From Rugalucina vietnamica (taxonomy: Eukaryota; Mollusca; Bivalvia; Lucinida; Lucinidae): a DNA stretch of 64,000 bases. The position numbers and the translations under genes are program-made. Positions 23,201 to 34,383 of the stretch are shown one piece after another (positions within the stretch are counted from its first letter, which is position 1; each line of letters starts with the position of its first letter). The DNA is taken from NCBI GenBank assembly GCA_964017185.1, contig OZ024870.1, positions 35,480,139 to 35,544,138 of the forward strand, in the 5' to 3' direction. Below the pieces are notes generated by a model, which was not told where the DNA came from, did no database searches, and saw only the letters and a list, made by a program, of their open reading frames with translations.

Positions 23201-24020
23201 TTTTACGAGTTTGTCTAATGCACTGGATTGGACAAAATAAAGGTAGCTGATCTCTAACGGTAAATATGTGACAACGCTCTAGGCCGACTGAATTCGACTT
23301 TAATATATTCTCCCTACTTGAACACATGGACTAGCCAGGGACAGTAGATTTTTCAGGGACCTGAAACTTCAGTACTGCTATTATAATTTTCCAATATATG
23401 CGTGACTTGGAGTCAGGCCAGGTTTTAGAATATGCCCAATAGGTATTTACATGGAGAATAAGTAAGAAAATATGTGTTTACAGTGTTCAGTTTCTACGAA
23501 CTACTCCTTCTTCTATATTGCATTTTCATTCAAGCAAAACATGTCATCTGTTTAAGCACATATTGGGCTGTTGTTTGATGTCAAGTTTGAATATATACAC
23601 CAAAAATTACTCCTAAGCCATCTGTATAAAAATGAAGAAAAATTGTTTTCTTCCGGAAGAAGTTTTTTGCCTCTTTTGTAACAGCCTTTTTATATAAAAG
23701 TATTCAGTCAATCTATTTGAATTTTATATCAAACAACACTGGGACAGTTTATCTTTAGAATGGTATATTTCTTTTTAAGTTATGTTCAGTATGCTTGTAA
23801 GAATATTTGTAAAACACAGGCAGTGTTTGGAATATTTTGCCTTATTTAATTGCATAGTAAATTATTGGAATACCTGTCAAGCCCAGTCCAGGTGACAAGA
23901 CACGCATATTCTATAAAATAGGGCTAGATTCAAATCACTAGTATTATAGATCACTGGACTAGCCGACCACGCCCAGATATGAATATTAAAGTTGCCGCCC
24001 ACACAGTGACCTATTTGTCC

Positions 24021-24938
24021 AATTCCGATTATCGGAAAAGATGGCGTGACGTCATCAGCCAGCATCCGGGTCACTCTCACGGGTACAAGTCAGTAATGGC
24101 GGCTTTATTAAAAGCCAATACACATTATATTTTATTTGCACAAATGACACAAAACGCCAAAATCTTTAAAAGTTTTGTTGTGTAATGAGGAAAGATTGTT
24201 TCCAGAATGCATATATTTTGAATTTGGAAGGAAAACATCGTGAATAGCGCAATATTTCCGTGTTTATTTATAGTTAAATATTTTGATTTTTCGACAAGCG
24301 CGGGCGGCTTTGATCTCTCGTTATTTAATATGCATCATATTTTAGGCACTTCAGTCTCAAATCAAATTGAAATTTTATGACAATCTTACACCGTAGAATT
24401 CTGTCATTTTGTAGGATCTGTTTTTGGAGGAGACATACTTACGATTTTAAATAACATACCACACATTGCTTGGATTTTAAAACTCGAACAACTTCAACGG
24501 CACGAATATTGTGCATTTCTATCTATTGTTATATTAAATTATCATAATTACAAAATTAAATCGTGAAATACGTATAAGCTGCCGTTAGATGAAAATAATT
24601 CTAGAAAAATGTGAGCTGAAATAAATAAGTGAATACATTGGATAAAGTTATCCAATTACTCTTTCTCTGTAGCTCCTTCAGTTTTCCGAATTTAAAACAA
24701 ACCTTGCCAGAATAATTTTTCAGACAGATGGCGGATAATTCTTTTTCAGTAGTTCTGATATTAAGTTAAATTTACTTTAGTTAATTCAGCTTTAATTTCA
24801 ACGTATATTTACAATTTAACACGCGTTTGCCCGCACAAATATGTGTATTAAGTCTGTGTATTTATCGACTCTGTACCCGTGAGTTCACAGGTAATCTTAT
24901 CGATGACGTCATCGCCATCTTTTCCGATAACCGCAATT
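24021..24938. mobile_element. TIR element with YY1/CRE-like ends, copy 1
   Basis: Ends are AATTCCGATTATCGGAAAAG and the near-inverse TTTTCCGATAACCGCAATT. Just inside each end lie AAGATGGCG and TGACGTCA. The related copy at 54311-55195 is in the opposite orientation. No ORF and no clear target duplication. Confidence 0.75.
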
Positions 24939-25107
24939 AACCGTTTATGCATTTATCGACTGGTTTCCAGCTTATTGAAAATCAATATTGGAAATACAGG
25001 TAACCAAAACAACCATGATAATCTAAGCTGGTAACTGGCCAATAATGCAAAAATCATACAAGTTGACTTAGGTATGGGAATGGGGTCAACATATTTCAGA
25101 AATTTCT

Positions 25108-25791
25108 TGTAAAGCAACTAAGACATTGAGTTTCCTTCGGCGCAATTTGGCTCTTGCACCTCGGCACACAAAGGAAGTTGCATACAAAACATTGGTTCGT
25201 CCTCAGCTTGAGTGTGCAGCTCCTATTTGGCATCCCTATAATGAAACTGAGAAAAAAAGGTGGAGAAAGTGCAGAAGACAGCAGCCAGGTGGGCCTGCAT
25301 GCGATGGCATAACAAGACTAGCGTTGACGATATGTTGGACGAACTCGAGTGGCCATCTCTGGAGGACCGCGGGGTGAAGTCTTCCTTAACTTTCTTTTAC
25401 AAGATTCACTCCGGTACAGTGTCTCTTGATAAAGATAGATATCTGACCCCAGCACCCACTTTAAGAAGTACCAGGGCATCTCATAATTCACAATACACAA
25501 GATACATGGCCTATAGTGATGCTCTGAAGAATTCTTTTTTCCCGAGAACTATCCCTTTATGGAATAGTTTTCCCTCTTCAGTGGTCTCATCAAAGACTGC
25601 TGAAGAATTTAAGGCTCTCATTTAGATCATGGGTTCAGAGGTATACGTTTTAGTATGCCTCTGTTTAGCTTCTTGTAAATAGTTTTAATGGCCCATCCAG
25701 AATGTTCTCCCCATTTTGCTAAATTCAAAATTTAGCACCCACCCAACACCTGAGATGATGATCAGAAGTTGATCGACTCAGTATATGAAGA
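25108..25791 (+). pseudogene. LINE 3' end with complete tail
   Basis: The + strand reads TLSFLRRNLALAPRHTKEV, TLVRPQLECAAPIWHPYNE, then after a frameshift near 25260 KTAARWACMRWHNKTSVDD and FFPRTIPLWNSFPSSVV to a stop at 25625. A 3' UTR follows, ending at GATCGACTCAGTATATGAAG. It is 5'-truncated. Its extreme 3' end was split by the foldback at 25792 and resumes at 28937. Confidence 0.88.
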
Positions 25792-27092
25792 TGACACTGG
25801 CTATCCGCACGACGGTCGTGCCGATAACGCCGCTTATCGGCACGACCGTCGTGCGGATAAGCGGCGTTATCGGCACGACAGGGAAATCGATATCCAAATG
25901 TTAAATTATGTTTAGAAATTGATACATTTTAAGTTGAAAAATATATTACACTGGCTTCAAAACTGAAACAGAATATTACACATGCAGGATTTTTTACTTT
26001 TTAATTAACAAAATTGTTACTTTGCTGAAATTGGTTTACCTGTAAATTTACCTGTAAAAATCAGTCATGCGTATGCGTAAATGAGAAAGTAATTATCGTT
26101 ACCTGAATAATAAAATTATGTGGTAATCCAAAAGAATAAACAGCCTTTGATTTTAACAATGGAGTATGGAAACATTTCAGTAACGCAATTAAAAAAATGC
26201 GGAGTTAGTAGGTTATTCGGCGCCCAGGGATCTCCATCGTCGGGCAGCTTACTCAGTCTGTGAGTCCTGGTTTTTGATTCATCAGGATGTTTATCATGAT
26301 TTATTTGTTTGTTCTTGATGATTCATTTACTAGTTAGAGATTCACCACGAGGACCGAATAACTAACTAAATGTTATGAACCACTGCAGAAGCTGAGGGTG
26401 AGGTTATGGCCATGTAAAACCGGTTTAAGCCCGCCAGTAACTTTGTGTTACTGATCGTTCCAAGTCGATACTTCTGTGGTGGTTCTTTTTGTTTTATGTC
26501 TTGGTGTATAAAACTTTTTTGTGCTGTTGGCGCCTTATGTATGTTTTCATATTTTTAGTTAAGTTAAGGTAACTGAGTGGCCACCTATTGGGAAAATAGC
26601 TGCTCATTCGGCTTACGATATGTTTCATGGTATAAGTACCTGATTGTTAGTTTGGTTTTTTCCCACCTCGGTTTTTAGAGTGGGAATCTTTTTCTGATTG
26701 CGCCTTTTCCTGATCTTTGCCTACTTGTTCCTATTGATTATATTTTTATACGCTGTTACAAATCTACTGTGATTCAGTTTACATCAGCTAGATTAATCAA
26801 GTCAAACTAGTTTTCTTATTCATGATTAACAAAATTGATAATTTTGAATGTATTTCAATAGCTAAACACATAATTAATTTATTTACTGACAAATTAAATG
26901 TTAAATGCATACGTAAGCTTGTTAGAAAATCTTATACTCCCGTCGTACCGATAGCCAATACCTGTAGCATTGGCTATCCCTGTAGCATTGGCTATCCGCA
27001 CGACAGTCGGGCCGATAACGCCACTTATCGGCACGACCGTCGTGCGGATAACGCCGCTTATCGGCACGACCGTCGTGCGGATAGCCTCAGCC
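25792..27092. mobile_element. GC-rich foldback element, copy 2, in a LINE tail
   Basis: Same family as 19241-19990, inverse orientation, with terminal TGACACTGGCTATCC and GGATAGCCTCAGCC. The left duplication is TATGAAGA (25784-25791). The right one begins TATGA at 27093 and is completed by ATGAAGA at 28937-28943 once the later insertion 27098-28936 and its own 4-bp duplication are removed. A family-B copy (26213-26732) interrupts the interior. Confidence 0.88.
26213..26732 (-). mobile_element. 520-bp repeat family B, copy 2
   Basis: Nested in the foldback. The interior of foldback copy 1 (read in reverse near 19590-19620) lacks it, so it inserted after the two foldbacks diverged. Confidence 0.7.
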
Positions 27093-27097
27093 TATGA

Positions 27098-27566
27098 GGA
27101 CAGAGACCAGTAAATGTAACGTTGCCTGTGATTGGCCCGAAGTGTGGGCAGATCTACCGCGGCAAATTTAAGATGTAACGCTACCTACCATTGGTCATAA
27201 ATGTGTATCTATCAAATGTCTTTTGTCACATGATAGTATAGTCGTTCTTGAATATTTTGCTATATATTTCTATTTAATCGGCTGCTGTTTGGCCATGCTA
27301 TGACCAAATTGCGGATGTAGTCATTTTTGAATAATTATTTTTTCATTGTTGAGCGATTTTGGGGTGTCCCTAAACAGCGAAAAGTACCGTCCTTGAATGC
27401 TGGCTAACCCCCTATTTTTTTGCTGCACTTGTACACGGCCTGGGGCGATCTCTCGTCTGCTGAATGTGTCGGGGTCCACTATAAGCTGTGAAGCCTAAGA
27501 TTGAGTCTTGTTTTGGGGCAAATTACAATGGGAGTCTATGGGAACGATAATTAGAGGTCTCTGCCC
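27098..27566 (+). repeat. Left 469-bp long direct repeat
   Basis: Identical to 28468-28936. Its ends form an 11-bp near-perfect inverted pair. Confidence 0.92.
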
Positions 27567-28467
27567 TAAAGAGAATATCACCTTCAGGCGTGCTCCCTGT
27601 TTCGACACTGAAATGAAACTGTGTTTTCAGGAACCAATACCCCCTTTGTATCTCTTCATGATTTCACATCTGAAGCCCAAGGCGGAACAGACAGAAACTG
27701 GCCATCCTCGAATTTTAAAATAGAAAAATTCACATAAAAACGCACATACAAACAGATCAATAAACAGACAACATAAAGATTTTTCCCAACAGAACAGCAC
27801 TGGAACTGTTATTTAAGAAATGACTTGGGTGCTTTAACGAAATTTACTGGACCAAACCTCGCCCATTGCATCAGTATTGGTTCCAAACACCTCTGGGAAG
27901 TCAACACGGTGCAGTTATGACCCCTATAATGTATAATGTAATCATTAATGATTTTCAAGTTTTTCACGTTCTCTGGTGTAATAAGGTTAAACTCACCATG
28001 ATAGTGCATCATAATGTTAAAATGAAAAGAACAATATACAAAACAGACAAACTGAAGGTCAAGGTCACAGCTTTTATCCGTTATTTTGTGAAGAATAGGT
28101 AATTTTGGTGCAAAAATCCAATTTTAAGTGTAGAATTGTGACTATCATAAAGGTCAAGGGTCAAAGGTCAAGGTCACTGAATTGCCTTATCTAACCTTTC
28201 CTGTCATAGTCTTTAACAAAACGATACCAGAATTGGTGAAGCGCCAATGCTTTGAATTAATTTAGTGGCTGTATCTTTACCATGTAGAGAGGCAAATTTG
28301 TCTTATTTTGGACTTATTGAAGTAGGGGGTCGGTTGACTTTTTGAATAGCTCCAAGACTATGATACGTTTAATCAAGCATCAAACAGCATCGTTGTTATT
28401 GTAAGAGCTCCCTTCATTGTATAATTGCAATATCTCGTCAAAATAAACGAAATAATGGGTGTCTTTA

Positions 28468-28936
28468 GGACAGAGACCAGTAAATGTAACGTTGCCTGTG
28501 ATTGGCCCGAAGTGTGGGCAGATCTACCGCGGCAAATTTAAGATGTAACGCTACCTACCATTGGTCATAAATGTGTATCTATCAAATGTCTTTTGTCACA
28601 TGATAGTATAGTCGTTCTTGAATATTTTGCTATATATTTCTATTTAATCGGCTGCTGTTTGGCCATGCTATGACCAAATTGCGGATGTAGTCATTTTTGA
28701 ATAATTATTTTTTCATTGTTGAGCGATTTTGGGGTGTCCCTAAACAGCGAAAAGTACCGTCCTTGAATGCTGGCTAACCCCCTATTTTTTTGCTGCACTT
28801 GTACACGGCCTGGGGCGATCTCTCGTCTGCTGAATGTGTCGGGGTCCACTATAAGCTGTGAAGCCTAAGATTGAGTCTTGTTTTGGGGCAAATTACAATG
28901 GGAGTCTATGGGAACGATAATTAGAGGTCTCTGCCC
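28468..28936 (+). repeat. Right 469-bp long direct repeat
   Basis: Second copy; its right flank ATGAAGATAGG resumes the LINE tail that was interrupted at 25791. Confidence 0.92.
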
Positions 28937-28943
28937 ATGAAGA

Positions 28944-30229
28944 TAGGTACAAGTTGACTAGAAACCGAAGACCGACTTGCCGAAACGACCCGGTCGGTTT
29001 TATCCATACACAGTCTAAAAACTAGTATAACTTCCTTTTCCGGTGCAAGTCAACCCCCAGCCGAAGCTACCTGATACTTGTCAAAAAATAGACCGTAAAT
29101 ACACAGAACATGGTGAGATTCATAAGCATTGGCTTGAGAAAACGTGTAGAGAAACATATCATGATAAAGTTTCTGGTGTACCGCTAGCTTGATGTTTCAG
29201 GAAATGTTTCGATTTTGACGGATATTTTGAGCGGTTGCTAAATTTCACGTGTGCTCACCATGTTAAATACTTGTTCCTTGCGACTTAAATCCCAAAATTC
29301 TTGCAAGATCAAACCTTATTTAGCAGAGCAGAGCATCACTGAATCAAAATGTTACAGTTTTGCTTATTTTCGCCATACGCAAGCGCTCCTGAGTAGATAT
29401 TACAAGCCATTTTTAAAATCTAAACTTTTTTCAAAAATTTTAACATCAGATAAAAATTCAATTTTTCCTGAAAATAATGGTGTTTGAATTATTAAAATCC
29501 ATTCATTATTAAGCGAGATATGCACCTTTGAACTTTACTACTATTCCGAAAACCATCTGTCAAAATCGATTGATTTTTACAGGTAAACCCAGTACACAAA
29601 TATGTGATCGCGTACATCGGTCATTGCACTATAATGGGAAATCCCGTGAACAGGTACTGACTTCTAGAGCAAAGCGCAGAAAAGCGCATGCGTCAATGTT
29701 GCCAAAATTAGTTTCTTTTTGTTGGGAAGGCCCAAATCTTTCGTTCTGCGCAGGTCCGAAGAGGTCCGATTCAAAACGAGGCGAGATACACGTGTTCAAA
29801 GTTCACCAATCTTTAGACTTCATTTAGTCATGTGATATATGAGAAATTGAAAAATGTTTTTTGATTGGATCATAGATGAGTCTCACCTGCGTCATATGGT
29901 CTAAAAATATTCAAAATTAGATCACTGGAAGATATTTTTAAATTAATTTTGCAAACACGACACAGCGGGTCAGCATAAAAATGGCGTCACGCTTTCGCTG
30001 TAAAGTTGAAACGATCTTCGAGTTTGACCTAATTTCATGACTGAATGCATCAATCAATGCTTATAAAAAATAGATGTAAATAAAGAAAAAAGATTCCGCT
30101 ACAAAACTAATGTTTTCTTTAAATTTTATCTCTTTTATTAGCTTTGTAATGAACGAGTTTTCTGAGCAAACTTTGCATGTTGACAGATAGGCCGGCCATT
30201 ATTGATCAATACCGTTGTCATTACTATCC
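28944..30229. other. No recognisable feature
   Basis: AT-rich sequence with a few isolated frames (78 and 99 codons) that show no motif, no plausible splice context and no repeat partner in the window. Confidence 0.6.
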
Positions 30230-30230
30230 T

Positions 30231-30277
30231 GAGGTATTGATCAGAAATTGATCGACTCAGTATCAGAAGATAGATAG
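30231..30277 (+). repeat. Isolated LINE/SINE 3' tail
   Basis: TGATCAGAAATTGATCGACT followed by CAGTATCAGAAGATAGATAG, matching the tail at 16360-16400 without upstream coding sequence: a severely 5'-truncated insertion. Confidence 0.8.
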
Positions 30278-30329
30278 CTCCCACAGGCTCTTGTAGTATT
30301 AAAATATACACCCACCCTTTCCATCTATG

Positions 30330-31152
30330 CAGACCTGTCAATTCTCCCGGATATCCCGTTATTCTAACGGTTTTGCCATGGACTAACGACCTCCCGTCCG
30401 ATTTCTATAGAAAACGCCAAACTAACGGATTTCGGGCTGTCTACCAGTTAACTTTAACATCCGAAACAAAAAAGAAAGCATATCCCGGTTTTTCCGTGTT
30501 TACACAAACAAAGTCAAGGTCATTGCACATTTCCGGTTGAGTTCGGGAATTTTCTATCGTTCCGATTTCTATTTTTAGCGTATTCGGCAATCTCCGTTCG
30601 CATTCAAAATCCTCCGGCGGTTCTCCGATCTATTTATAAGCATGATATCGGGAAATTCCGGTGAAAGATAAAACAAGCTTTGTGATTGGCCAATAACTTT
30701 TTTAGGTTGATTTCGGAACCAATCAGATTGCATGTAACTAATGATCGTCAGGAAAACTGAATATGGCCGCGCCCTTGGTAGAAATTTGTCGAAACTGATT
30801 TTTCGATCGAATTTCATCGGTTCTTCGCAGTTCTTGCATCATAGTCGTTATAGAAAATTGCACAAGCGAATTTTCCAAGCAAATTTTCAATACCCGAGGT
30901 ATGACACCGTCTCAATTATTCCTTATTTAAAGGTTTGTGTATCGGTGAATGCTAGCGGTATACTACCTTTGCCAATAACAAGTATTGTCTTTTTGAAAAG
31001 CTGGAAAAAAATCTCCCTCCTGAAGAAAAAATCTCCCTCCTTGAAATTTTACAGGTCCTAAAGTGCGTGCGTAAGTTGCATGCTTATTTCGTCAAAAAAT
31101 CACTGTTTTTCGCAATCTCCCTCTTAGAATTTTCAGGAGGTTGACAGGTCTG
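30330..31152. mobile_element. hAT MITE, 823 bp
   Basis: CAGACCTGTCAA at the left and TTGACAGGTCTG at the right are perfect inverted repeats, flanked by an exact 8-bp duplication CATCTATG (30322-30329, 31153-31160). No transposase. Confidence 0.93.
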
Positions 31153-31318
31153 CATCTATGACATAGTAAGGGCGGGGGTATATATTTTAGTGTTGCGTAT
31201 TGGAGGACTATCAATTATCGGAATTATCAGCTAATTATCAGAAATCCCAGTATTGCGCGTTTTCCTCCCCTTTTGAATGCTTTTAAATCTTTCTTTACCT
31301 TTCCTTTTTCTGTCTGAT

Positions 31319-33342
31319 CAGGGATTTTTTTGGGTGCCTCAGGGGCCGAAATTCGACCCCATTCCCAATTGAATTTAGGTGACTTTTTTCCCAATCTGAA
31401 AGAAAAAATTCCCAATCACAGCTGTAGCTAATTTTCAATGTTTCCCTATAATTTCTAAAAAATGAATAAAATTTTTTTCCTGTCAAAAGTTTAGCTATCC
31501 AAAAATTTTCACACCTCCGTTGCAATAATTATCCAAGTGTAAACCAACTATGTTGAACTAATCATCACCGATTGACACGACGTACAATACACACTGGCCT
31601 AGTTAAAGACGTCAGCTGTGCATGCGGTGAAATCAAAGACCAATTGCCTCATGATCAGACGTGTTTACACAATAAATTAGACATGAAATTACACTGCAGT
31701 ATTTATTATGCCACTTTCCAAAATTTAATTCCTGAAATCCAGGTAAATAAATTAATCTGATGCCTAGAGCAATGCATTGTGTGAGAGAAAATTTGAGTTG
31801 TCCGACAATTACATTTTCATTGAGATGCCAAACTTTGCATCACTACCGCTTTCTTTATTTAAACAGGGGGCATAACAAGATCAGTTTCATTGGTCATTCT
31901 GGAAAAAAACTATTTTTTTCTACAAACTATGTCACTAGAATGATCCTAGACACGTTGTAAACACTTCCTCATGATGTACCAGTGGTATAATTGTGGTCAA
32001 ATACCAATATTGATAGGGCTGCAGCGATATATCGAACACTCGAGTATTTGCGGTACGACGGCCGACGAACCAGCGTATCGTATCGCCACCTGCTTTTACA
32101 CAAGGTTCGCGAACCTCCTTAGAAAAGATTTCATGAAGAAAACTCTCCTTTTTTTTAAAGAAAACTGACATGTTTTGAGCAGAATTGCGTCTATAATTGT
32201 CCTATTATTTACGCAATGTTTCTAGGAAGCCATTCTAATAATAAATATATGTCGGAAAATCCAACTGTATGCATTCCTACTCGGCTGAACGGTGCACTGT
32301 AAAATCACGAGGAGCTGGAAACCAGACAAGCTAACGCGACCTTGGGATTAGCACGCCAAAGAAGCATGCTTTATTGGCTGATTTATTTTTTTTCCGATAT
32401 AGCGAGTGCTATACTGTACGGAATACACACCGAAAATAATGAAAATCCGACCAAATCGGTCCTAAAAACCTTGGACGCCAATTGTTTTTATGCGCAATTG
32501 TGTGCTCACAGCTCATTAATATTCATAAGTAGGCACTGGACAAAAAGTGCGGGAAATTTGGTGTGCATATTTGTGTACTGACATATTACACGCCTCAATA
32601 AACAATGTCAGAGGTGAAACTTAGCTGCATAATGCAGCCGTTTCAGCTGGCGATAATCATGTGAACTGATGCGTATAAGGATTATTTTTTGTAATTGCTA
32701 ATTTACGGGTAATTACAAAAGTTCACAGTATTGCAAACCGTATTGCGTATTGCTGTACCTGTATCGCGAACTGTATTGTATCGCCTCCTAGGTGGCAATA
32801 CGCAGCCCTAAATATTGATGAAAAAAAATTTTTTTTGAAGACAAAACATAGTGATGACCGTATTGTCCACATACAGTGCACCCCATGAATGGGAAAGTGT
32901 GCTATAATTAGACCCATCAGCCATGTGGCTTGGGGGGAAAAACCCGAGTAGAAACAATTTAACATAAAGATTGTTGTTGTGACTGACTTTAGAGATTTAT
33001 TTTATTTTTTATTTTTATTTTAATGGAAAAAGAAATCAAATAAGAAAGTTGAAATAGATCTTTGAAATGTGGTACACAACAAAGAGTTAGAAGAACAAAG
33101 CAGACAGTTGAATGGAATAACTGGTAAACAAACATTAAACTTTGTCAATGTTGACAATGAGTTTTTGGGACTCTTGTTTTAGCAAGGATTGGATAGTTAA
33201 CACTGAAAATGGCTGGGATCCTGTAGACCTTGTATTAACAAGGTGTATCATAAAATTTTCCCAACTTTGGGGTTTACGCCGCTAATTTTCCCAATCAGAA
33301 AGGCCCTAGGGCCCCTTCCCAAAAATGCCAAAAAAATCCCTG
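31319..33342. mobile_element. hAT-like element (CAGGGATTTTTTTGG ends) with nested hAT MITE
   Basis: The left end CAGGGATTTTTTTGGG and right end CCAAAAAAATCCCTG are inverted repeats, and the similarity continues inward (TTCCCAATCTGAAAG against CCCAATCAGAAAGG). A 5-bp direct repeat CTGAT flanks both sides. A younger MITE occupies 32014-32810. No ORF is supported in the rest. Confidence 0.7.
32014..32810. mobile_element. hAT MITE (TAGGGCTGC family), copy 1, 797 bp
   Basis: TAGGGCTGC...GCAGCCCTA termini with an exact 8-bp duplication AATATTGA (32006-32013, 32811-32818). It is nearly identical to 34407-35207, differing by a few bases and T-run lengths. Confidence 0.94.
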
Positions 33343-34115
33343 CTGATACTAACAGACGTTGCGCAGACCTGCCTAGAATGTCCGTGAGGGTTCCCATTTT
33401 CCCTCTGTTGAAGGTTTTTTACACCCAAAATTGTCTTGTACTCCAAAATTTGCAAAGCTTCTTATACAGGCCTATTCTTGGGGGATATGAAATTTTAAAA
33501 AGATAAGCCAGTATATCCTCAATTTCAAAACCCAGTGGGAACCCTGTAAGCTGGTGAAGTATTCTCAATTTGTCGTGTCACCAGTAGCACTGTGTACCGG
33601 TATATGGTTTCATCAGAAAACCGGTTGTTTACGTTCGATAGATATACCGTATCGAACGCTCCCGTATCGGTCAAAGTATTAAATCAGTAAAGCACATGCT
33701 AATAATGAGAAACTGAAGTCCGCACGGAACAAGCTTAAATGAAAGCTTTTAAGCATATATGAAAATGTGATGAGGCTGTAAAATATAGTGCACCATTATT
33801 TCTTTCGTTTGTGCAGAATTTATGCTCACCTGAAATTTGGCTTTGGCTCTCTTGCACTAGCTACATAGAATTTTCACTCATCCTTATTCAAATTCCACTT
33901 GTTAATAAGAGAGAAGGAGGTAAAAAAAGATTAATAAAAACTTTTATTTTATTATATCGCACAAAGTTGAATGACAATAATTGCCCTCAGTTCGACTGCT
34001 TCATTGGATATGAGTTTGAGAACCAGCAATTTTGGTTTCTGACCAGAACCAATACAAATTGGCCTGTACATTGACAGAAGCATTGGGGGAAGCATGAAAT
34101 TTTTTATTTAGGAAG

Positions 34116-34240
34116 AAGAGCGATTGTACTATCCATGTAGCGAAAACAAAGGCGCTAATCAGCTGCACAGCTAATCTGCTTCTTTGTTTTTGCTATACAT
34201 TTCATTGATTTTTTTATGCAGTGGCTCATATGCAAGATGG
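34116..34240. repeat. GAGAAAACC/GATCAGC repeat, copy
   Basis: Partial copy around GCGAAAACAAAGGCGCTAAT, just upstream of RPL5 exon 2. Confidence 0.5.
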
Positions 34241-34313
34241 TTTAGTCTAAACCAAATGATGGAATGCATTGGTCCATTGGAGGAACATAAAGATAAAAGT
34301 TTGTTTGTTTCAG

Positions 34314-34383
34314 GGGTTTGTGAAAGTTGTGAAGAATAAGCAGTACTTCAAGAGATTTCAAGTCAAGTTCAGAAGGAGGAGAG
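34314..34383 (+). CDS. RPL5: RPL5 exon 2
   Basis: Follows TTTGTTTGTTTCAG, encodes [19 protein letters not shown] and RRRR, and ends in phase 1 before GTAAATAG. The hAT MITE at 34407 begins 24 bases into the next intron. Confidence 0.95.

Larger units (their letters stand above)
27098..28936. mobile_element. Element with two identical 469-bp direct repeats (LTR-like), no ORF
   Basis: The 469-bp blocks 27098-27566 and 28468-28936 are identical by eye and in direct orientation. Each begins GGACAGAGACC and ends GGTCTCTGCCC. The whole is flanked by a 4-bp duplication ATGA (27094-27097 and 28937-28940), the size expected for LTR-type integration. The 901-bp interior has no supported ORF, and neither a tRNA-primer site nor a polypurine tract is evident. 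It may be a non-autonomous LTR element, or two copies of a short TIR element. Identity of the repeats means very recent insertion. Confidence 0.75.

Noticed and set aside
34230..34260. RPL5 exon 1 at an ATG followed by GT (AAGATGGTTTAG)
   Set aside because: GTTTAG is a poor donor and the intron would be under 90 bases with no promoter context; exon 1 left unassigned.
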